A DNA stretch of 14,642 nt from Parafilimonas sp. (lineage in GTDB: Bacteria > Bacteroidota > Bacteroidia > Chitinophagales > Chitinophagaceae), in NCBI GenBank assembly GCA_023251275.1, contig JAHEZC010000009.1, forward strand, positions 1-14,642. The letters run 5' to 3'. The notes below the pieces were generated by a model. It did not search any database. It was given only the letters and a program-made list of their open reading frames with translations, and was not told the DNA's origin. Numbering within the stretch: the stretch's first letter is position 1; each line of letters begins with the position of its first letter. Shown here piece by piece: positions 8,063-14,642 of the stretch. The translations under genes were made by a program, and so were the position numbers.

Positions 8063-9697
8063 ATGAACAGAAGAAACTTTCTCAAATCCGGTTCTGTTGC
8101 CGGTTTAACCATCACCTCGCTTGCAGTTACATCGTGTAATACACCTGCCGATACAGAAAAAAAAATGCATGATGAAAAAAATGCTCAGGCTTTTTCCGAT
8201 GACTTTTCTTTGAATGAGATAACTATTGACACACTGCAACAAAAAATGCAAAGCGGTGAATACACATCAAGGTCAATCACCGAACTTTATTTAAAACACA
8301 TTGATGATATTGATAAAAATGGACCCGCTATCAACGCAGTCATTGAAATAAATCCGGACGCACTGAGTATTGCGGATAATCTGGACAAGGAACGTAAAGC
8401 CGGAAAAGTTCGTGGCCCGCTTCATGGCATACCTGTTTTAATAAAGGATAATATTGATACCGGCGATAGTATGATGACCACAGCAGGTTCTCTTGCACTC
8501 GTGGGTCATAAAGCTGCAAAGGATGCATTCATAATAAAACAATTGAGAGAAGCAGGCGCTGTGCTGTTGGGAAAAACAAACCTGAGCGAATGGGCTAATT
8601 TCCGTTCCTCAAGATCAACCAGCGGGTGGAGCAGCAGGGGAGGCCAGACAAAAAATCCCTGCATACTTGATCGCAATCCATGCGGATCAAGTTCCGGTTC
8701 CGGCGCCGCAGTAGCTGCCAACCTTTGTGCAGTCGCTATTGGTACGGAAACAGACGGGTCGGTAATTGCGCCATCTTCGTTCTGCGGTATTGTCGGCATT
8801 AAGCCTACAGTAGGTTTATTAAGCCGCAACGGTATTATTCCGATATCAAAAACACAGGATACCGCAGGGCCGATGGCAAGAACCGTGAAAGATGCTGCCA
8901 TATTATTAGGTGCACTTGCAGGAATAGATCCTGATGATGCCGTAACAAAACAAAGTGAAGGAAAAGCGCAGAAAGATTATACACAGTTTCTTGATGCCAA
9001 TGGCTTGAAAGGAAAAAGAATTGGTATTGAAAAATCTTTCCTTGAAGGTCATGAAGGTGTGGTTGCGTTGTATAAAAATGCAATCGAATTATTGAAAAAA
9101 CAGGGAGCCGAAATCGTAGAAGTGGAACTGATGAAAGCGATTAATGACGCAGGTTCCGGTGAATTCGCCGTATTGCAATATGAGTTTAAGGATGGACTTA
9201 ACCGTTATCTCTCCACCGCGAATGCAAAAGTAAGATCATTGGCAGACGTTATCGCATTCAACAAACAGAATGAAGCCAAAGCAATGCCGTACTTTAAACA
9301 GGAAACATTGGAAAGCAGTGAGAAAAAAGCAGGGCTTGACAGTAAAGAATATACAGACGCGTTGAAAAAAACGTTAAGCTGCCGCAAAACAATTGATGAA
9401 CTGATGAAACAACACCAGTTAAATGCGATTGCTGCAACAAGCATTGGGCCTGCCAATTTAACAGATTTAATCAATGGCGACTACAATACGGGATTTTATT
9501 TTTGTCCTCCCGCTGCGATGGCAGGATACCCGCATATCACTGTTCCGATGGGTACTTTGTTTGAGTTGCCTGTCGGATTTTCTTTTATAGCAGGTGCCTA
9601 TAGCGAACCCGAAATAATAAAGCTGGCTTTTGCGTTTGAGCAGGCGTCAAAAAAAAGGACGCCACCAAAGTTTCTTAAAAGTTTTGTTCCATCATAG
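8063..9697 (+). CDS. Tat-exported lipoprotein amidase, peptide-amidase-like (amidase signature family)
   Basis: A 544-residue amidase-signature enzyme using a Lys-Ser-Ser triad: Lys128 (PVLIKDN), cis-Ser209 (NPCGSSSGSG) and nucleophile Ser233 (TETDGSVIAP). The text around the serines, including SRGGQTKNP, LDRNPCGSSSGSG and SQDTAGP-like QDTAGPMA, resembles peptide amidase (Pam), which removes C-terminal amides from peptides, more than GatA of the tRNA amidotransferase; no GatB or GatC is near. The N-terminus reads MNRRNFLKSG followed by a hydrophobic stretch and VTSC, so it should go through Tat and be lipidated at Cys25, then sit on the periplasmic side of a membrane or outside. A run of nine A's at 8157-8165 lies in the linker after the signal. 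It follows the protease gene by 14 bases. Substrate assignment is inference; catalytic competence is well supported. Confidence 0.92.
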   Translation: MNRRNFLKSGSVAGLTITSLAVTSCNTPADTEKKMHDEKNAQAFSDDFSLNEITIDTLQQKMQSGEYTSRSITELYLKHIDDIDKNGPAINAVIEINPDALSIADNLDKERKAGKVRGPLHGIPVLIKDNIDTGDSMMTTAGSLALVGHKAAKDAFIIKQLREAGAVLLGKTNLSEWANFRSSRSTSGWSSRGGQTKNPCILDRNPCGSSSGSGAAVAANLCAVAIGTETDGSVIAPSSFCGIVGIKPTVGLLSRNGIIPISKTQDTAGPMARTVKDAAILLGALAGIDPDDAVTKQSEGKAQKDYTQFLDANGLKGKRIGIEKSFLEGHEGVVALYKNAIELLKKQGAEIVEVELMKAINDAGSGEFAVLQYEFKDGLNRYLSTANAKVRSLADVIAFNKQNEAKAMPYFKQETLESSEKKAGLDSKEYTDALKKTLSCRKTIDELMKQHQLNAIAATSIGPANLTDLINGDYNTGFYFCPPAAMAGYPHITVPMGTLFELPVGFSFIAGAYSEPEIIKLAFAFEQASKKRTPPKFLKSFVPS

Positions 9698-9770
9698 ATA
9701 TCACGAAACAATTCTATAAATTAAAAATGATGTCATTCTTCACCATTAAAAACTTTCTTTCTTTGTCTCA

Positions 9771-10457
9771 ATGAAAAAAATTGCGGTGATAGTAGCAGGT
9801 GGTTCCGGAAGACGCATGGGAAATGCAGTGCCCAAGCAATTTTTATTACTGAAAGGTAAGCCGGTGCTTTGGTACACGCTCGATAGTTTCCTGCGCTCTT
9901 ACAGTGATATGCAGATCATTCTCGTATTGCCTGATGAATATGCAGCACATGGAAAAGAGATCGCTGCAATGTTGAATGCCGCTGAAAGAATTACAGCAAT
10001 TCCAGGCGGAAACACAAGGTTTCACTCAGTGCAGAAAGGATTGCAGTCAGTAAAAGATGATGCAGTAATTTTTGTGCATGATGGTGTGCGTTGCATGGTT
10101 TCCGTTCCTTTAATACAGCGTTGTTATACACAGGCGCTGGAGAAAGGCAGCGCAATACCCGCAGTTGCCGCAACAGACAGTATAAGAATTATCAATGGTG
10201 TATATCATCATGTGGAAGACAGGCAGCAGGTGCGCATTGTGCAAACACCACAGACATTTTTGAGCAGCATTATCCTTCCCGCATTTACACAGGAATATGA
10301 TGAGGCTTTCACGGATGAAGCGACTGTAGTAGAAGCTTATGGCACAGCGGTTTTTTTAACTGAAGGCGAATATGACAATATTAAAATTACCCGTCCTGTT
10401 GACATGGTAATTGCAGAAAAAATTATTGAAGACCGTTCAGCGCTTGAGCAATCTTAG
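9771..10457 (+). CDS. ispD: 2-C-methyl-D-erythritol 4-phosphate cytidylyltransferase
   Basis: IspD joins CTP to methylerythritol 4-phosphate, the third step of the MEP pathway to isoprenoid precursors, in the cytoplasm. At 228 residues it has the normal length. The nucleotide-binding start is IVAGGSGRRMG (7-17) with PKQF at 21-24, giving Arg15 and Lys22 in the places of E. coli Arg20 and Lys27. The family signature FVHDGVR is at 101-107 with Asp104 as the metal ligand, followed by ATDSI (134-138), QTPQTF (158-163) and NIKITRP with Lys205. The ATG lies 73 bases after the amidase stop. It makes C55 and quinone precursors, so a link to the undecaprenyl-using transferase nearby is biochemical, not operonic, since that gene is on the other strand. 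Its last 21 bases overlap the end of the convergent gene. Confidence 0.97.
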   Translation: MKKIAVIVAGGSGRRMGNAVPKQFLLLKGKPVLWYTLDSFLRSYSDMQIILVLPDEYAAHGKEIAAMLNAAERITAIPGGNTRFHSVQKGLQSVKDDAVIFVHDGVRCMVSVPLIQRCYTQALEKGSAIPAVAATDSIRIINGVYHHVEDRQQVRIVQTPQTFLSSIILPAFTQEYDEAFTDEATVVEAYGTAVFLTEGEYDNIKITRPVDMVIAEKIIEDRSALEQS

Positions 10458-11345
10458 GGGCAATGGCAGGTGATTAAAATGCAGCCTGAAATATGGCTGA
10501 TTAGTTGCTCCGAATTTTTCATAAAAACTTTTTATACCGGCAACATCTGACCCTTCAAAATCGAAGATCAGGTTGCTTTCTGCAAATTCCCTGAAAATAT
10601 TATCAAATAAAAAATGATTTGCTTCAGCTTTCCGGCCTTCTTCAGTGACGCAGTTGATAAGGTTGTAAAGTCGTGTTTCATCTTTCAGCAATACTGCGGC
10701 AGCCAGTGTTTCATTTTTCGGGTTGCATATTTTTCGTGCAATCGCCGCATTTTTTTGTAAAAGAAATTTGCATAATTTTTTAAATTTGCAGAAATCTTTT
10801 TCTGTTACATGCGAAAATTTTGCATGGTAAAGCGCTTTGTAAATATCTATTGGTGAATCAATATTTTCGTGCATATAGACCAGCTTCTGCTTTGCTGCTT
10901 TTTGCAGGCTATAATGCAAACCGGGTTTGTAATTTTCACTCACAGATAAGTAAGAATCAAACAGGGGAAGAATATAATTATTGCATAAATTAATTTTGGT
11001 GATATTGACTGCATTATTGAAATTGAAAACATAATCTCCATATTTGCAATAGCTGAAAAAATTTTCCATCAATAAGGCGGTATCTAAGTTTTTATTTTTT
11101 GAAAACCAACCGAGCTGTTGCACAAAAGGAACATCATAAGAATATTTTATTCCTGATTTCCTTCTCCAGCAAACAGGCATCACTGCTTCATAATCATTGA
11201 ATACAATACCGCTCCAGTTATCAGCGAGATGATTGAGATAATATGAATAAGCATAAATGACAGGATTATTGCTTTGCCGTATGCAGCCGTCCCATTTTTC
11301 AATATCAATATTCTGAGAAAGAATAATATTGATTTGCTTATTCAT
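10437..11345 (-). CDS. FemAB/GNAT-like acyltransferase-fold protein, polysaccharide cluster
   Basis: A 302-residue soluble protein with no signal peptide or membrane segment. The second half resembles the GNAT/FemAB-like acetyltransferase fold: a core strand at about 213-233 (ETLAAAVLLKDETRLYNLI), a helix around 238-256 with an ANHFLFD stretch, and the closing motif FDFEGSDVAGIKSFYEKFGA (261-280) followed by PYF. The last motif is typical of proteins that put an acyl or aminoacyl group on sugars or peptidoglycan-like substrates. The first half is not recognisable to me beyond this fold. It is downstream of the glycosylphosphotransferase in the same direction with a 63-base gap, so decoration of the same glycan is plausible. 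The gene is visibly more AT-rich than its neighbours; 10741-10800 holds 14 G/C of 60 bases. It could instead be a catalytically altered relative. Confidence 0.75.
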   Translation of the reverse strand: MNKQINIILSQNIDIEKWDGCIRQSNNPVIYAYSYYLNHLADNWSGIVFNDYEAVMPVCWRRKSGIKYSYDVPFVQQLGWFSKNKNLDTALLMENFFSYCKYGDYVFNFNNAVNITKINLCNNYILPLFDSYLSVSENYKPGLHYSLQKAAKQKLVYMHENIDSPIDIYKALYHAKFSHVTEKDFCKFKKLCKFLLQKNAAIARKICNPKNETLAAAVLLKDETRLYNLINCVTEEGRKAEANHFLFDNIFREFAESNLIFDFEGSDVAGIKSFYEKFGATNQPYFRLHFNHLPLPLRLLKR

Positions 11346-11408
11346 TTTATAAAGAAAGGTATATTTAAAGGAAGAGTTCAGGGAAATTTCCTGCAGGATT
11401 ATTTTTCA

Positions 11409-12833
11409 TCATTTCCCTTTACCTGAAACAATGATCTTAAGCGTATATATCATAATTTTCAAATCGAGCAGTAAAGAAATATTTTCAATATACACAAGAT
11501 CATATTTCATCCGCTTAATTATTTCCTCAACAGAAGATGCATAACCGAACTGCACCATTCCCCAGGAAGTAAGACCTGGCTTCACTTTCAGCAGGTATCG
11601 GAAATATGGAGTTTGCCTGTTTATCCGGTCAATATAAAATTTTCTTTCAGGCCGGGGGCCTACAAAACTCATATCGCCTGTAAGAATATTCCATAACTGC
11701 GGCAATTCATCGAGGCGCCACTTGCGCATCAGTTTTCCCCAGGGAGTGATCCGCGGATCGTCTTCCGTTGATAAGGCCGGGCCTTCATTTTCAGCATCCG
11801 CATACATTGACCGGAATTTGTGTATAATGAAAGGCTTGCCTTTATAACCAATTCTTTCTTGTGAAAAAATAACCGGCCCGGGCGAAGAAAATTTTGTTCT
11901 CAATGCTACAAAAAACAAAACCGGGCTTAATACAATTAATCCCGTAAGCGATAATACTATATCGAGCAGGCGCTTTACATTCATCTGCCATGCGGGCATT
12001 ATACCTGTGGTTATATCAATCAGCACGGCATCCAGCACATTTCCTGCTCTCACTGAGCCTGACAGAATCTCAAAGGTTTCCGGAACCAATTTTACTTCCA
12101 CATCTTTTTCGCTCAGCCTGCTGATAATCTGCTCTGTCTGCTCCAGTTCTGATTTATCGAGCGCAACGATCACCCGCTGAATTTGCTTTTCCCGGATTAT
12201 TTCTTCCATCATCTCAATATCACCCAGCCACGGTAACCATCTTGCCAGCCCGTTTTTATGTGCTTTTTCGTTGGAGAGGAATCCCGTAAGATTATATCCC
12301 ATCGGGCTATGGTTTTTTCTTATTTCTTTAAACACATCATAAGATTTCCTGTTATTCCCGATGATGATGGAGTTAAAGAAAAATTTTCCTTCGGCAATAT
12401 GTTTTTTTGCAATACTGATGAGTATAAATCTTCCGAAGTAAGGCACGATAGTCTGCAAAAAGAGCAGCGAAAAAAAAACGATATAAAAATAGGTGTACGA
12501 ATGTTCACTGTCATCCATAAAAAGAATAAATAACAGGATCACGGAACCGATCAATGCTTCCATAAATGTGGTGGTAAGTTCATTCAGCCTTGACTTTTTG
12601 TAAATCGAAGTATTGTATGAACCGAGAATGGAGCAAATTGCCATCCAGAAAATTACGGCGAGTGCCAATGATTTCAGAAAGAATTCATCTTTAGTGAACA
12701 GGCCGGCAAGAGTCGAGGGGCCTTCATTCAGCAATTGTTTACGCTGAAGGGAAATGCATATCCATACAACAGCGGATGCAACTGTATCTGATGCAATGTA
12801 CCAACTGATATGTAGCGGTTTGAAGTGCTTCAT
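11409..12833 (-). CDS. Polyprenyl glycosylphosphotransferase (WcaJ/exopolysaccharide initiating type)
   Basis: This membrane enzyme moves a sugar phosphate from a UDP-sugar to undecaprenyl phosphate, the first committed step of a surface polysaccharide. The 474 residues follow the long bacterial layout: four hydrophobic helices between about 8 and 140, a Rossmann-like CoA_binding_3 region at about 153-270, a membrane segment at about 288-310, and the catalytic Bac_transf domain to the end. Motifs seen are QERIGY (325-330), KFRSM (339-343), the Asp375-Glu376 dyad in RLDELPQLWN, SFVGPRP (389-395) and KPGLTSWG (418-425). The frame is open upstream to 12920, but that would run 80 bases into the preceding gene. 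The ATG at 12833 starts 7 bases after the oxidoreductase stop and begins the natural N-terminus (MKHFKPLHIS), so I use it. Which sugar is loaded cannot be told from sequence. Confidence 0.93.
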   Translation of the reverse strand: MKHFKPLHISWYIASDTVASAVVWICISLQRKQLLNEGPSTLAGLFTKDEFFLKSLALAVIFWMAICSILGSYNTSIYKKSRLNELTTTFMEALIGSVILLFILFMDDSEHSYTYFYIVFFSLLFLQTIVPYFGRFILISIAKKHIAEGKFFFNSIIIGNNRKSYDVFKEIRKNHSPMGYNLTGFLSNEKAHKNGLARWLPWLGDIEMMEEIIREKQIQRVIVALDKSELEQTEQIISRLSEKDVEVKLVPETFEILSGSVRAGNVLDAVLIDITTGIMPAWQMNVKRLLDIVLSLTGLIVLSPVLFFVALRTKFSSPGPVIFSQERIGYKGKPFIIHKFRSMYADAENEGPALSTEDDPRITPWGKLMRKWRLDELPQLWNILTGDMSFVGPRPERKFYIDRINRQTPYFRYLLKVKPGLTSWGMVQFGYASSVEEIIKRMKYDLVYIENISLLLDLKIMIYTLKIIVSGKGK

Positions 12834-12840
12834 GAATGTA

Positions 12841-13815
12841 TCAGGCCAGAATACTGGTATTGCCGATTTTTTCCAAGATCTGGTGCGCCACTTCCATTGC
12901 CAGGTAACCATCAATTTCATTTACAGGTGTTGGTGTATTGTTTTTCACAGAAGCCGTAAAGGCTTTCAATTCTTCTTTAATTGCATTTACAGCTTTTATT
13001 TCAGGGTTGGCAATCACAATCTCTTTTCTGCCATTGCGTGTCTCAAGATCAAAAGAGAAAACGTTTTTATCACCGGGTTGCTTCAGCCTGATCACTTCTG
13101 TTTTCTTTTCGAGAAAATCAATTCCTATATATGCATCTTTCTGGAAAAGCCGCATCTTACGCATTTTCTTCATGCTGATGCGGCTGCTGGTTAAATTCGC
13201 TACACAGCCATTATTGAATTCAATGCGCACATTGGCGATATCCGGAGTATCTGTCATGACTGCCACACCACTGGCGGAAATTTTTTTAACATCACTTTTT
13301 ACAAAACTTAAAACTATGTCAATATCGTGGATCATGAGGTCAAGTATCACGCTTACCTCAGTGCCTCTTGGGTTGAATTGGGCCAGCCTGTGCACTTCAA
13401 TAAACATCGGATGCATATCCATGTTTTTTACAGCGAGATACGCGGGGTTGAACCTTTCTACATGGCCAACCTGTAGTTTGATGCCCGCTTCTTTTACCAT
13501 TTCTACTATTTGCTTTCCCTGCTCAAGCGTGTCTGCCAGGGGCTTTTCCACAAACACATGCTTTCCTTTTCTTATTGCCATTTCGCAATAGTCGAAATGA
13601 TAATTGGTCGGTGTAATAATATCAATCGCATCCGACTTATCAATCAATGAATCAAAATCGGTAAATCTTTTCAAACCGTATTTTTCCGATACCTGTTGTG
13701 CAGTATTGTCATCCGGATCAAAGAAACCCACCAGTTCTGCGCCTTCAATATCTTTCCAGTTATTGAGATGAAATTTTCCGAGATGACCTACGCCAAAAAC
13801 GCCAACCTTCAACAT
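12841..13815 (-). CDS. Gfo/Idh/MocA-family NAD(P)-dependent sugar oxidoreductase
   Basis: A 324-residue cytoplasmic dehydrogenase. The N-terminal Rossmann domain starts VGVFGVGHLGKFHLNNW (4-20), with the dinucleotide loop GVGHLG. The family's EKP motif is at 90-92 (FVEKPLAD). The C-terminal alpha/beta domain carries GHVERF (117-122) and the active-site stretch DLMIHDIDI with Asp159 and His163. Members oxidise or reduce sugars or nucleotide sugars at a hydroxyl. Its stop lies 7 bases before the glycosylphosphotransferase start, so a role in making the sugar that enzyme loads is the likely reading. The particular substrate is not visible. Upstream, TATCTTTA (minus strand, 13834-13841) is one base from a -7 box but has no -33 partner. 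Confidence 0.93.
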   Translation of the reverse strand: MLKVGVFGVGHLGKFHLNNWKDIEGAELVGFFDPDDNTAQQVSEKYGLKRFTDFDSLIDKSDAIDIITPTNYHFDYCEMAIRKGKHVFVEKPLADTLEQGKQIVEMVKEAGIKLQVGHVERFNPAYLAVKNMDMHPMFIEVHRLAQFNPRGTEVSVILDLMIHDIDIVLSFVKSDVKKISASGVAVMTDTPDIANVRIEFNNGCVANLTSSRISMKKMRKMRLFQKDAYIGIDFLEKKTEVIRLKQPGDKNVFSFDLETRNGRKEIVIANPEIKAVNAIKEELKAFTASVKNNTPTPVNEIDGYLAMEVAHQILEKIGNTSILA

Positions 13816-13920
13816 AAAAAAATTATTATCAGGTAAAGATAATTAATAGGATTTGATATAATAGTTGGAAAAGAAAAGGATAAATTCCGGCGTGCGCAGG
13901 GTTGATTAGCTCCCGGAGGA

Positions 13921-14642
13921 CTATTGTCCTTTGTAATTAAGCGCGTTTGGAAGCATTTGTAAAAAAGGGTCTGCATTTTCATAATTCAACGTATCATAAA
14001 ACATTCCCGGCCGGTTCAAATTTTTATAGTATTCGTTTACATGGTGGTAATAATATTTTTCAGATTGAAGATACCAGGCGGTTTCGCCCAGTTTTTGAGC
14101 AAGAAACCATTTCTCCAGTAACCTTGCAGATCTTCCGTTTCCATCATTGAACGGATGGATATTTACAAACACAAGATGAATAAATGAAGCGTAATAAAAA
14201 ATTTCTGCCGCTGAAAGTTTCTGCTTTATGAGTTTATCCGCATCATTCCAGAGTTTTTCCATTTCGGTGTGTACAATGCTGAAAGGGGCGGCTTCGTATT
14301 GAATGTTGCCTGTGTTGTGTTCCATGACAAGCATTTCAATTTTACGGTAAACGCCTCTCCGGTTTTCCGGTAATAAATGCATTGAAAGCAGTGAACGGCT
14401 TTGCAGAAAATTTTCCTTATTCAATTTATTGTCCTTTGCAAACAGGTATGCCTGGAATAGATCGTTGGGCTTTTCCACGAGTTCGGGCAAATATTCAATG
14501 CCCTGCATTTTGTGTTTTACATAACTGTCAATTTCCAGTTGCTCTCCTTCAATTCTCGAAGATGAAATTACAGCTACCGAAGTATAAAAAGTAAAGCTTT
14601 TGGGAGTGCGTTCAATCTCCTTCACTTCCCTCAGGGCAGCCT
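13921..14642 (-). CDS. Fic-family AMP-transferase with inhibitory motif, N-terminus beyond the window
   Basis: Fic enzymes attach AMP (or related groups) from a nucleotide to hydroxyls of target proteins. The catalytic motif HPFNDGNGRSAR is complete at 14122-14157. Upstream lies SSRIEG, which fits the [S/T]xxxE[G/N] inhibitory motif placed N-terminal to the Fic core (class II), where the Glu blocks productive ATP binding. The segment between is all-helical in character, as the family expects. The frame continues upstream of a GTG at 14625 to the window edge, reading AALREV before it, so the real start is probably outside. From that GTG to the stop is 234 residues, shorter than usual for class II. 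The gene lies 105 bases upstream of the oxidoreductase on the same strand; it may be separate. The target is unknown, and a toxin role is not shown as no antitoxin is seen here. Confidence 0.9.
   Translation of the reverse strand, partial: AALREVKEIERTPKSFTFYTSVAVISSSRIEGEQLEIDSYVKHKMQGIEYLPELVEKPNDLFQAYLFAKDNKLNKENFLQSRSLLSMHLLPENRRGVYRKIEMLVMEHNTGNIQYEAAPFSIVHTEMEKLWNDADKLIKQKLSAAEIFYYASFIHLVFVNIHPFNDGNGRSARLLEKWFLAQKLGETAWYLQSEKYYYHHVNEYYKNLNRPGMFYDTLNYENADPFLQMLPNALNYKGQ

Noticed and set aside
11378..11398. Overlapping palindromes GGAAATTTCC and CCTGCAGG between the FemAB-like gene and the transferase
   Set aside because: Short, expected by chance, and not placed at a recognisable promoter.
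11365..11412. A 15-codon frame starting with an ATGA overlap on the glycosylphosphotransferase stop (MMKNNPAGNFPELFL)
   Set aside because: Too short to support, no recognisable content, and such overlaps arise easily by chance; left unannotated.
12834..12920. Upstream extension of the glycosylphosphotransferase frame to 12920
   Set aside because: It would lie inside the oxidoreductase coding region, and its residues (many W, R, K) do not look like the family N-terminus. ATG 12833 fits better.
12938..13591. Long open frame on the plus strand opposite the oxidoreductase gene (217 codons)
   Set aside because: It is a shadow of a well-supported gene; its translation is rich in Ser, Phe and Ile without any family motif.
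13834..13841. Minus-strand TATCTTTA as a promoter box for the oxidoreductase
   Set aside because: One mismatch to TAnnTTTG and no TTG at the proper distance; kept only as a remark in the gene entry.
14623..14625. GTG as the true start of the Fic gene
   Set aside because: The frame stays open to the window edge with protein-like sequence (AALREV), and the inhibitory helix would otherwise be very close to the start. The gene is treated as partial.
1..14642. Defence island, CRISPR array, transposon or prophage
   Set aside because: No repeat-spacer pattern, transposase, integrase, terminal repeats or defence NTPase/nuclease genes were found. The Fic protein and the cytoplasmic protease alone do not make a case.

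Overview
The window looks like a piece of a Bacteroidota chromosome, most likely from the Chitinophagaceae or a near relative. This rests on several sequence signs: a secreted PKD/Ig-repeat protein entering a gliding-motility/type IX (T9SS) type B sorting domain, Lnt and IspD of the form usual in that phylum, AT-rich start regions with little or no Shine-Dalgarno signal, and one exact match to the Bacteroidota -7 promoter box (TAnnTTTG). No tRNA, rRNA, CRISPR array, insertion sequence or prophage gene is visible. Eleven protein genes fill almost all of the window, and the first and last run off its edges.

Layout, left to right. (1) Positions 1-4913, minus strand: a tight group transcribed leftwards. 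It holds lnt (apolipoprotein N-acyltransferase), an alpha/beta hydrolase whose start overlaps the lnt stop by one base, and 9 bases later a large secreted Ig/PKD protein that leaves the window. (2) Positions 4914-5159: a divergent intergenic region. (3) Positions 5160-10457, plus strand: a secreted CocE-type hydrolase carrying the signature residues of alpha-amino-acid ester hydrolases, a trypsin-fold protease without a signal peptide, a Tat-exported lipoprotein amidase resembling peptide amidase, and ispD. (4) Positions 10437-13815, minus strand: a surface-polysaccharide group made of a Gfo/Idh/MocA oxidoreductase, a membrane polyprenyl glycosylphosphotransferase and a FemAB/GNAT-like protein. 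The last gene overlaps the end of ispD tail to tail by 21 bases. (5) Positions 13921-14642, minus strand: a Fic AMP-transferase with its own inhibitory motif, whose N-terminus lies beyond the right edge.

How the parts may work together. The left group makes and processes the cell envelope: Lnt acylates lipoproteins, and the large repeat protein would be displayed or secreted through T9SS. The three plus-strand hydrolases all carry the full catalytic residues of enzymes that cut esters, peptides or terminal amides. The protease and amidase are almost certainly co-transcribed, so joint use of modified peptides is a reasonable but unproven idea. The right group would make a nucleotide-linked sugar, load its sugar phosphate onto undecaprenyl phosphate and possibly decorate the product.

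Most of the window is ordinary housekeeping and envelope biology. The items most worth a second look are the ester hydrolase with a complete carboxylate cluster, the protease/amidase pair and its possible promoter, and the AT-rich FemAB-like gene at the end of the polysaccharide group.
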